From contig OZ025248.1 of NCBI GenBank assembly GCA_964019135.1, positions 29,815,670 to 29,879,669 on the forward strand: a stretch of DNA of 64,000 bases, read 5' to 3'. Position 1 is the first letter of the stretch; each line of letters begins with the position of its first letter. Shown piece by piece: positions 20,635 through 32,600 of this stretch. The DNA is from Arenicola marina (lineage: Eukaryota; Annelida; Polychaeta; Arenicolidae). The position numbers were made by a program, and so were the translations under genes. The notes beneath the pieces were generated by a model, which was not told the DNA's origin, made no database searches, and worked only from the letters and a program-made list of their open reading frames with translations.

Positions 20635-23600
20635 CTACAAAGGAGCAGAAAAAAACAAGCCACATCAGACCTTTGTCCAATTAAATATGACGCACGAAAT
20701 CATCTGTGGTCTACCTTTTTCGCATCCAATTAAATTACACAGTTATTAAACAAAGATACTCCAGCGGTTAATCAAATCAGTGTAATACATTACTATTAAA
20801 ACCAACTGCACATGTACTTTTGCCAGCGCGGAAATATAAAGAAAATGGCTATTTTACTCCCTGAATAACATACAAAATACAGCTGGGAGAGGGGAACTCA
20901 CAGTATGAGTTCCACGTGGTCTATGGCCCAGTGATCGTGACCTTGACCCCCGTGCTGAGGCTGCCACCATCGGAACTGGATCCCTCGAGCTCGGGCCTCC
21001 AGGGGCAATTCGTACCCGACCCGACGCGGCCTGAGGAATTCCCCGGCATCGTGGGTGGCGATCAGTCCCCAGTCAACGCCCTGCGGAGGGACAGTTAAAG
21101 GTTAAAGGTCAAAGGTCAAAGGTCAAGGTCGGGCTGGTCCGTGTGACCTTCGTATGTCGATATGTCGTACCCCAGTATGGCAGCCATGACATGCCTGGCC
21201 GCAAAGTAAATATATACGTAATTACAAAAAAAAATGGAAATAAAGAAATGTACTGTAGGATGATCATGTTATGACAATTAGATACTCACCCGTTCAGTGT
21301 ATACTTTAGGATGACCATGCCCTGACCATTAGATACTGACCTCGTTAAATGTATACCGTAGGATAAACATGACCATTAGATACTCACCCCGTTCAGTGTA
21401 TACTGTAGGATGACCATGTCATGCCCATTAGATACTCACCCCGTTCAGTGTATACTGTAGGATGACCATGTTATGCCCATTAGATACTCACCCCGTTCAG
21501 TGTATACTGTAGGATGACCATGTCATGCCCATTAGATACTCACCCCGTTCAGTGTATACTGTAGTATGACCATGCCATGTCCAGATCCTAGGCCAAGGTT
21601 AACTCGGCATAACGGGTTCTGTTGGACGCTGCCTATTTGCAGCACAAACATGATTTTGCTGAAATAAAGAAAAAAACATATATTTTTATATATCATATTT
21701 TTTACAATGTTATTGGAAACTTATCTAAGTCTAAGTCATCTAAACGTGTGGCTTTGCTAATTTTAAACTCAAAGAAGTATAGACCGAGAACTTTAACCGT
21801 TACAATGGTGGGACTTTCGGTCGCCCTTGAACAATTCGCCAAGGTCACGGCGTCTCGTATCGCAGTCGCTGGCGAATAATTGAGTTTTTTACGCTCCAGT
21901 GAACTCTGGGGTTCATTCCGAAACAATAACCAACCGCCAGACCCCCCCACCCCCCCCCGTTTCCGTTCTCATCTATTTAGCTGACCTGGCTTTCCTGGAG
22001 TCCAATTCCTGTGTGACCGCTTCGCGCTGACTGCAGCCCCCGAAGTACAGGTTGTTGCCGTGCGAGAGGGGCAGGAGAGGTCCGCAGCCCTGGCCCGCCC
22101 CGCCGCCCTGGCCCGCCCCGCCCCCCTCCACGCGGGCCCAGTGGCGGCTGGACACGCCGCCCTCGAAGCCGTCCATCAGACGCGTGGGGAGCGCCTTCCG
22201 CAGCGGGCGGCACGACTCGCCTGTAACGGGGAGAGGAGCAATGATACACGGGGGTGGGTGGGTGGTGGAAGGGGCTGAGGGGGTGACCGTGAGACGGGGG
22301 TTCTAAGAGAGAATCGAAGGAAGGAGGGGGAGGGGGGATCGTGTGAGAATGAGATAGAGAACGGAAAGGAGAGATAGTTTGACAGTAGCTTGTGACAATT
22401 AATAGAGAGCGAAAGCGAAAGAGAGCGGGTGAAAGAATGAGAGGTAGAGAACAGTGATAACTCAACCGAACTGTGTCCCTCATATTTGCTCTTCGGTGAG
22501 CGTTGAATACATTTTCGTTACAAAGTTCATAGTTTTTACACTTCATATTGCATTTTAAAGTACACTGCAAGATCCAAGTGAATGTGTATTTTCGGGAGGT
22601 TCTAGCAAGGGTTTACGGGGTACATTAACACCATGATGATTCGCAACGCATCGCCCATAAGTTATGATAACTAAGCAATACATCACATTTTATGCATATA
22701 TATATATATATATAATTACCCATCACAGACATAGAAGAGAAACATACTAAGCAAGGGTCAGGTCCCTATCTAGAAAATTGTGCCGGCGACTCCAAAACCA
22801 ACCCGCCTGCTCGTTTTCGGTATTCAGAACGATTATTTCACCAATCCGATTTCCAGTTCGGAAAAGAGTGTGACATTGATCATGTAGCCTGAATCCAGGG
22901 TCACGTCGCACCGTCTAAATATTAGTGGATGAACATTCTTCCGTTTACGCGCGACACGGAACAGACCCCACATAACATCTACCTACCGTCATAGCCGGGT
23001 TCACAGCGACACCGGCCGCTGACACAGTCACCGTGCCCGCTACACAGATCGGGACAGCTCTCGCCAATGTAGATGTCATCCAGGGCCCAGGGCAGTGGGG
23101 TGGGGGTCCCGTCGGTCGGCCCACCTACCCCCACCCCTCCACCTCCACCATCAACCTGTCTCCACCGGAAGCGAGTCTGACTGAAAAATGGCCGACGCAT
23201 CCGGTCTATTCGTCATATAAGAAAGCGATTATTTTCGCAACTGGAGCTTTAATATTGATCATTGACCAGAATAATGTCGTCATGTATCAGTAAAAAATAC
23301 TCTGTGGGTGCACTTGGCAGCTTTTTGAACACATTACATATTTAAGATTACGGTATCAAACCCAATTTTTGCTTTTTGCAAATGGACGGTAAGTCTATGA
23401 TAACTGGCAATGGATTATAAATAGTTGTGCATTACCGTAAACAAAGACTGAACAAGTCAATGACACAGCTGTGATTAAATGACATTATAAGACTAATGAC
23501 ATTGAGAGTAAGCAACGGTCACAGCGACACGACCTTGACTCCACACGAGAGGAACTCACGTGGAGAAGACTTTGGGGGGCAGCCGGAGGGTGACCCGGCG

Positions 23601-26600
23601 CCACTGGGGGCGGGGGCCGGCGGGGTAGACGGAGCCGGGGGTGAAGTCGTAGGGCCGACACTCCATGTTGACCTCGTGGCTGTTGAGGTGGCACCGAGGC
23701 AGGACGACCTCCCAGACGTCCGTCGTCGGGTCTCGGTTGTACTGCAGCTCCACCTGCCGGGTCTGGGTGCACAGCTCGTGGGCAGTGAGGCCACACCCCA
23801 CCTCTATCTATATGGGGGTCAGGGAAGGGAGGGAATCAGGGAGAGGAGCGATTCATACCATATGTTCATGCATGAATCACATTTATTGTTAGTTTGGTTT
23901 TTATTTCAATTTCAATATTTCAAGAATTGAATATTTGCATTCAAGACATGCAAGTCTGAACATGTGGAATAATCATGAATATGCAAAGTTTATACCGAAA
24001 TCGAGAAACGTGGCACGGGCTTCCACTGCGCGTTTATATATTTATAATATAGTTTTAAATTAGCTGTTTTAGGTTCGCTGAATCACGGTTGGTAACAGGC
24101 AGAGGGAAGTTGTTTACGTTCATCCACGTCGGGTTTGCTAATCCATTATGTTCGTTTGTGTAAAGACTCTGGATTTGCAGCAGTTATTTTGTTATATATA
24201 TAATATAAATATTTTTTCATTAAATTAAATTCCGTGACAGTTGCGCTTATACCGGAACAAATCATTTAACACTGGCAGAGAGCTTGCCAATTATGACGTC
24301 GTTGTAACCATTTTATTATTATCAGGTCTATTGGCTGTATATATACGACGGTAATATGAACAAAGTGATGGCCCACAAATGCCTTAAATATTGGTCTGAT
24401 CAACACATACTGCCAACAGTCGATCGCACCTTAAATTGCAGCATGTATCCACGTTGCACGATCATTTGCTGTGACGTCACGCTGGGCGGCATGACGCTCG
24501 ACTTGGAGCCCCACGTGACCGCGGGGTCGCTCCGCCCACATATCCCGGCGTGCATCTGGCCCCCGGGTAAGGATTCGACCGAGGTACTCATGGGGTCGTC
24601 GTTGAATGTCTCGTACATCTCGCTCGGGTTGATCTCCGAGCCTCCTGCGACGGGTAGATAGAGCGTGGGGTGGGGGAGTGGGGGGAGGAGGGTGAGTGGG
24701 TTGGTAGAGATTGTGGATATCAATGGGGAAATCAGTGCAATAAAGGGATGATCCAAAATGGGGAGCAGTGTCAGAAACAATGAATGGTGATAGGAATGCA
24801 AAGGGATAAAGGGTTCAGAGAAAGTACAGATAATGACGAACGGACAGAAATTAGGAAGGTTATGTAAGAATTCAGATATTATTGGAGAATGATTAATTAT
24901 AAGTGTTAATTTCTCTCACGCTGCCCCGAACGAAACAATTTGTGCGGCGGAAGTAATCAGTATACATGCATACTAAGTTAGAGCCCACCAAATGTATTAT
25001 TACAGTTTATGGCAGGCGTGAGTAATACGTGAGCTATGCAGGACAATGGTTCGCCCCAATATGGAAAAATCTACCATACTAACCGATATAGATGTCGTCG
25101 AGAGACCACCCCCTGGGTGGGGGACTAATGCCATCTGACGTCATCTGAAGCGGCTGCCACCAACGCACTCTGGTGGACAGCGTGCGCGCTTCTCTGGGCA
25201 GCGGAATATAGTCCCGCTGGGGGGCGCTGTGGTAGTTCTGGAAGTCCAGCACGTGCAGCATGTGCCATGTGATCCCTGGAACGGGATACGTCAGACACGG
25301 TTAGCTGACCCTTACTCAGTCTCAAACGATCGCCGATCTATATTGACCTGCCGTCATTACCTTAATAAGCCATAAACTCTACCCGGCGTGACCTCTACGC
25401 GACGTGACCTCAAGGCGTCGAAACCTCTATGCGTCGTAACGTCGACGCGTCGTAACCTCTACGGACCGTGACCCCTACGCGTCGTGACCTTCAAGAACCA
25501 TGACCTCTATACAATCCATGCCCTCTGCGCACCAAAGGCTTATACACGCAGCTAACACTAACGCCCTAACACCCATGTGCGATGACCTCAGCGTGCCATG
25601 ACCTCTACACACCATGACCTGTAGTAACATGACCTACCGGCGTCCGTGGAGTACTGCAGCAGGAGGCTTTCATTCCGTGACTTGGCAACACCGCATTCGG
25701 CGCGGGACGAGGCCCCTCCTAGCCCCGCGTAGTACTGCACGAATCTGTATGACAGCCAAGTCTACATCAGATACTACGCAATACAATATTATTATTTAAC
25801 TACCATGCATCCTGAAATCATCCTTAATTTGAAAAGATAACATAGACAATACAACGGGGAGATCTGATAGATAAACAGAAGGATCAAACAATGTTCATAG
25901 ACGGAGTCAATCTTTTGGTTTTGCAATATTTTATAATAATATTAGTTCTTTCACGGTATTTGATCAATATCGACGTTTAATCTTAATGGAACATTCATAC
26001 TAATTATGGATATTAATTCTGGAGTAATAATGTATTCTGGAGTAGTCAAGCCACGTGGTGCGTCCCACCTGGCGTTCCTGAGGTCAAGGTCGGCTGTGGT
26101 TACCAGTCTCTGTCCCCGGCCGCTGAAGTGGAGGCTGTGACCCTCCACCAGTTCCTGGCACCCTTCCCCCACGTGGCCACCCTGCACGAGGTCCCAGCGG
26201 CCCCCATCCAACTCCGGGCCGCTAAATGTGTCCCGTAGGTACATCTGGAACAACACCCCATCGCCCACAGAAAACGGGTGTAAGATAGCTGGCCCATGAA
26301 GCATGTAAATCAGATTTTAGCGATCGGCACCTTTCTTATAAAAAATCTTTTGTATAAGTATCGTATGTTACTAATTATTTTTTAAGGGGATTAATGAAAG
26401 CGATATTGGGTTCATTTTGCAACTTTATCATTAATATGTACAGGCCTAAACTGGGATTCGTCTTACCGTAAATTTGAAAAAGTATAAGGTAGGCGGATGT
26501 GGAAACGAGGATCACATTAGGAGCAACTACCACGAGTGACGACCAACATTTACCACACAGAAGGAGCTATGAACTTAAGACAAAACCAAAAGGAAAATAC

Positions 26601-29600
26601 GACTTTACAAGCAAATTTACGTACAAAAACATGACGAAAATGAGATGTAGCAGTAACCGAAATACCACATTTAATTTTGTTCTCATTATGTACGATCCAG
26701 CATTATGATATGACCTTGGTATACACCCACCTGTTTGTCCTTGGCCTCCTGACACGTGGCGCCGCCGTAGCCCGGGTCACACACACAGCGCGGGAAGTCA
26801 CAGCGTCCGTGGCCGTGGCAGTGGCTCTCGCAGCGCGGCCCTACGTACACGTCATCCAGCGCCCAGTGCTGTCTGCCCATCGCCATGTCTGACTGCAGGG
26901 CCTGCTGCCAGCGGAAGCGGGTCGCCCTGCAACACACCGGCAACCGAACTCAGTGCGAGAGGATTTGTATATTAGGGGTCTGGAAGGGGTAAAAAGCGAC
27001 TAGCGACACATGCATATTTGTCGCTAGTCGACGTTCAACATTGACCCCCAAATTCCGACACTGAGGAGCTGAAAAAGCGACATCGACACAGATAGTGGCA
27101 TTTGAGAAAAAAACGACACTGAACTTACCCAAAAAGCGACACGGCACGTCATGAAAAATCGACATTCGACACGGACGACTTAAAAAAATCGACACTGAAC
27201 ACTGGAAGGCCCCTTCCAGATCCCTTATATGTTATATCAAAATATGTTTAAAGCAACTTAATCATCAACGTTTTGGGTTGACAAAAGGCCACTAGCGTAT
27301 TTCATTTACATAAATGCAAAAGGTTAAGGAGAGAAATGCTGACATGACAGTTAACTTTTCTTATTTACTGTTTACGGTTGTTGCTATAATACAATATGAT
27401 TGACACATAAATAATGTAAATGATTCTGAGGGATTCGTTGGATATTTTTACGTAGTTTGAGCTTGACGGTCTGAAGCATATGGAAAAAGACACAGTAACA
27501 AGTCTACGGAATGACTTAGTTGGTTCAATTCACTCTGGTTTCCGGCAACAGCAGAGCTGGTTTGTGGACTGAATATGTGCCATGATGATTTAGTGAACTA
27601 TGTCTTCTCCACCAGGGCCTGATATACGCTTTAGAACTTTCGCTAAAAGCGAACTGGGATCATTTTGTAACAATAAAAAGAGAATAAATACGATAATAAC
27701 TACAGCCAGACATAGACGATAAGGACACGGGAGCTCACTTGCTAACTGCAGCGCCCTCCAGAGGGATGGTTACCCGCCGCCAGCCGGGGTTGCTGAAGTA
27801 GACGCTGGGAGGGGTGGCCTGGCCGTGACACTCGGGCAGGAAGTGCAGACACTGGTCGGTCACCAGGGCCCAGGTCATGCCGTAGTCCGTCGAGAACTCC
27901 AGGCGTACCGGCGACACCTCGGCGTCCCAGGAGGCGTTGCAGCCCACGCTGATGCTAAACTGCAGCACGTGGTCCGGTTGGACGGTGACGTCAGCCGTTA
28001 CCAAGGTGACCATCTCGCGCTCCTTGGGGACGGCCATGACGGCGTGTTCGGCTCGGCAGTAGGCGCCGTAACGGACGTTGTCCCGCTGAAGCCACGCCAG
28101 GGGCTGGAAGCCGTCGTTGAACCAGTCCTTCATATCGTTGGGGTTGGCCTCCTTGCCCCCGATCACCACCCCGTCCACGGCCCAGTCCCCGCGCCCCGGC
28201 CCGTCGTGGGAGGGCTGCCACCAGCGGATGCGGGCCCCGTTTGTCTTCGCCGCCTTCGGCAGATCCACCATTATGTAGCTGGAGAAGATGGGAGAAGTGG
28301 AGAATTGGATGATATTATAATTTAATAATTGTCTTACCCTGGAACTCAATATACAATGGGACCTCGTCCTTAGGACGTAGTTAGTCCGTTGGAAAGACAG
28401 AGTTGTTCCTGCCTGTCTGTTTGGGTGAGAATATGATAAACAAAACGTGCTGAATTGTCGAGATTCAGATTTTTACGCCAGAGAAATGGGACCATCAGAA
28501 AATGGGATTTCTTGACCTATTATGTGGTTCTAGATCTACGCTTCACATCATTCTATGCAATTCAAATCATTCCGCAAGAGGAAACGGGACCATTAATTAG
28601 TCCCTGACCGCGAAGTCGACCATGAGCGATAATATGATTCTCCGCTCCCATTTAATATAAATATCGAAATGTCGGATATTTACGCCAGAGAAATGAGACA
28701 ATGGACACCATGAACTAGCGAGGTCCGGGCCGGGGATATTCACTGCGTACCTGCCCTTGGGGTACTGGTCATAGTGCAGCTCGATGACGCTAGTCCACGT
28801 GCCGCCACCGTCCGTCGAGTAGTCCAGCAGCAGTCCCTCGTCCCGACCACGTGGCGACTTCAGGCAGCCGAAGATGAAGTTGAAGTGGATGAACATGGCC
28901 GCCCTCAGGTCAAGGTCAGTCGTGACCAGCTGTCGCCGGCAACCCTTTCAGGTCAATGGTAAGAGAAATATAGATGATGAAACGGATTGAATGGGAATTC
29001 TCCTTTCGTACCCGAGATAGTTGTTCAGTAGCTTAAAGTTGATATGATTTGCATTTAGGAAGTATTGTTTGGCAATGAAAATTGATTTTTGTGTATATTT
29101 TCCATGCTGCAATGTGAAATCATCGTTGACTAGGCGACCTGCAATCCGATTTAACGATACTATAAGCTGACGTTAACGTTAACGTTAACAAGCACATCAA
29201 GACTTCGAAATATCTCTTATATAGTTTTCAACGTATAACATTTCAGACCCCGTCAGGATCCAATAATAAATGAAATCGCTCCAACCGAGTATTTTTGTTT
29301 TGATAATATTATTCTAAAGTTTCGCTTTGCCTCGTGTCCTCCACTTACGCCTTGGAAATGGAGAGCCGGTCCGGCGGATAGTATGCCACATACACTGGAG
29401 ATGGCGCCACCGTTGACGGTGCTCCACTTGCTTCTGGACGGCGTCTCGCTGAAGTCGTCGGTCAGCATGGTGGGCAGTGACTGGAGGGGCTCGGAGCAGT
29501 CGTCCCCTCCCCAGCCCTTGTCACAGCTGCCCATCCAGATGGGTATAGGGGCGGAGGGGCCGGGTAAGCGGGGACGGTGGAGTGGGGGAGGGGGGGGGGT

Positions 29601-32600
29601 GGACGAAGGGAGAAGGGAGGATAAAGTGGAAATAAAGATTAATGATGATAACGAAGGAATTGTAAGGTTAGTTAGTTGGTGAGCAAGGAATTAATTTGCA
29701 ATTGGCGAAATCAAAGGCTAAATCGGGTTACATTAGCAGTTAAACGTACATGCTTGATTGGTAGTATTGCTGCTTAGGGCCATCTGATCATGGAATATTC
29801 CATAACGGAAACCTGGCGTACATGTAATTTAGCCATCAATATGAATACAAGGCTGACACTTTCTGTCCTGTTTTGGTTGTCATATCCGTCCGTCGACGCA
29901 CTACGATGGCTTTGCAACATTTGCCCACAGCGTCTTGTCTCCACTATAACGTTAACATCTGCATGAAGCCTCATAAGCCGAGTTGCGACTGGCATGTTCG
30001 TCCCACGCGTCACACGATTAATGCGGAGTATTAGTAAGGACGCTTTAACCCATTCTGGTCATATCGAGTCAATGGGAGAAGGAAGGGAACGGCAGATCCA
30101 TGTTCCCGGGGTAACCCCCTACTCTTTGAGAAGAAGGACATGGGATTTTATATCAAGGAGCTTCAGTAAGAGGAAATACAGATCCGCAGATTAAACGACT
30201 ATCACATCGGGTGTTGGGAGGGGATGGCGTTGTGTACGTACATACAGCGTCCCTTGCTGCACCGACCGTGACCCGCACACGAGCACTGACACTCGTCCCC
30301 GATATAGACTGACGTCACAGCCCACGTGTCACCCGAGGAGAAGGGCGCGTGCTGCATCCACCGGAAGCGCGTGGTTTTAGACCTATAACCATGGATACAA
30401 ATAACATATCTCCCTCGCCATAGCCACATGTAGCCCACGTGTTTTAACTACAACACATGATATTGTCTGCAATTCTAGTTGTGGGATATGCGCATAAAAC
30501 ATCCATAAATAATTAGAAGAACAAATCTGCCATGGAGCTATTCAAGTAGGTATCGCTGGGCCAAAACAATCACTGTAAAGTTCACAATGACGATTATACG
30601 AATGATGCATGTGTGCTGTAGGCTACCTTTGTGCACTGACTTATTTAAAGATACCCTAGAGTGGTCACAATTAGAAGTTTTATATACTGGAAGTGGAACT
30701 GGGTCGACAAATCTACAAAGAACGTTCAGGCTAAAATGAATGAGATTCATTATAATGATAAGGCGGGATGTGTTGGGCTTTTAGTTGGACGCTTTCAACC
30801 CTTGTTTGAGGTTATGGAGCGACAATGGGAAGGGTCACAGTAGAGAGGGGCCTTGTCTCCGGGAGTAACCCAGGGACAAGGCGGGGACCCACCTGACATG
30901 GTGGGGCAGGTGAATGGTGACGCGATTCCACCCGTGGTATACGTCAGACGTGAAGGTGCTGTCTCTATGGTAACTGGTACAGTTGACCAGCGACGGCAGA
31001 CAAGCCATCTCCACCAACTGCCAAGTCTTGCCCAGATCTCGCGAGAACTCGAGGTCTATTTCTGTGGATATAATGGAGGAAATTATACATAATGCGACGG
31101 GGTTGAAACCATATAACACTAAGAGTAGTTCCACCTCCCAAACCTAGAAGTTACGCCATGAAGCGATTAGCAACATAAAGACTTACATTAAAGTAATTAC
31201 TTTAAAGAACTACATTAAAATTTGCCCATATTTTTTTTACGAAGAACGCATGTTGGTTAGGATTCCGATCATCTCGGCTATCCTATGCTCGCTGTAAACA
31301 TGTATGTTCGTCAAATCATATCCGATACAACCGACGAATTAATAATATTAACGGGCAATAATCACTGGTACCAATTATGATATTGAAATCACTTGTGGGA
31401 GACGGCGACCTACCAAAGCATTTGCCGCTATATGAGCACCCCATGGAGAGGTAGAACTGGAGGTAGGTGGCCTCCGTGACTGACACGTCATTGGTAATGG
31501 CGTACCGCACGCGGTCGTCTCCTAGCAACGGTGAGCAGTAATTGAAGCAAGGAAACCCATAACTGTGCACAATATGGTTACATATATAAATATGGAAATC
31601 TTGCAGGGGCATCCAGGAGAAAATAAGGGCGATTTTATGACGGTGTAATATAGTATGAGGCCTTTAAGGATAGTATGATATGGTTTGATGTGGTTTTCGT
31701 GCCATTAGGACGAAATAGTATCGATTGTCAAATGAATTACATTTTTACAAAACTATATAATTATGACGAGGTTATGACAAGAATACTGACCACAGCAACA
31801 AAGCTGCTAACCTGTGGTAGTATAGACAAAAAAGCACGCAAACCATAAGCTATATATACCGCACTTAATTAGTCGCACATGCCAGTGCACCAATCACAAC
31901 AATACTTAGTTTACCTTAATAATGTGAAGCGCTAATTACTCGACAACGCTTTTTCAGCTTTCACATATGAGCGAGATATTTGATCTCAAAATAATAATGA
32001 TGGAGTCACCAATAACAACCGCTGGGCCACTGACTCACTAACCTGTGAAGTGCAGCGCCGGGGTGGTCAGCCCGCACGTGGTTTGTATCTTGGCGCCGGG
32101 CCACATGAGCCAGGCGTCGTTGTCCTTGTCCGTGAGGTCGCCTTCCACCACCATGGCCCCCATCGTGTCTCCGCCCAGGAACACCTGTGTGGGGTCGACA
32201 CGGACCACTGGTTACTACACGGTATACGGATGGGTCCGAGCCCAGGCCGTGAGCTAAATCCTCCATTAATGCGCGGCTTTGGGAAGCTTTGAGTTCAGTG
32301 CCCAGGGGGACATGCTGGTGTGTTTACTGTACGAAGAACTATGCAAATATGACGATGCACGATTGTGTAGTACAAGAAGTAGCCCCATGCTCAATGGCTC
32401 ATTCTCCAAGGAAAAGGCCCTCTGGCGGTCATGGTTAACATACCTGGTCAATGGCCCATTCTCCAAAGGAGACGCCATCTGGCAGTAGTAATTTACCTAC
32501 CTGGTCGATGGCCCATTCTCCAAGGCAGACGCCCTCAGGCGGTCATGGTTTACGCATCAGGTCAATGACCCAATCTCCAAGGGAGAGGCCCTCTGGCGGT

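Noticed and set aside
20898-20900. TGA directly after HVELIL as the true reelin stop
   Set aside because: It overlaps a good donor (ACT|GTGAGT), and the next exon joins in phase to give a basic C-terminus like that of vertebrate reelin. It may still end a minor form.
22052-22306. Plus-strand GC-rich ORFs opposite reelin exons (for example here and at 23496-23930 and 27825-28325)
   Set aside because: Shadows of reelin coding exons; the minus-strand frames carry reelin motifs and valid splice sites.
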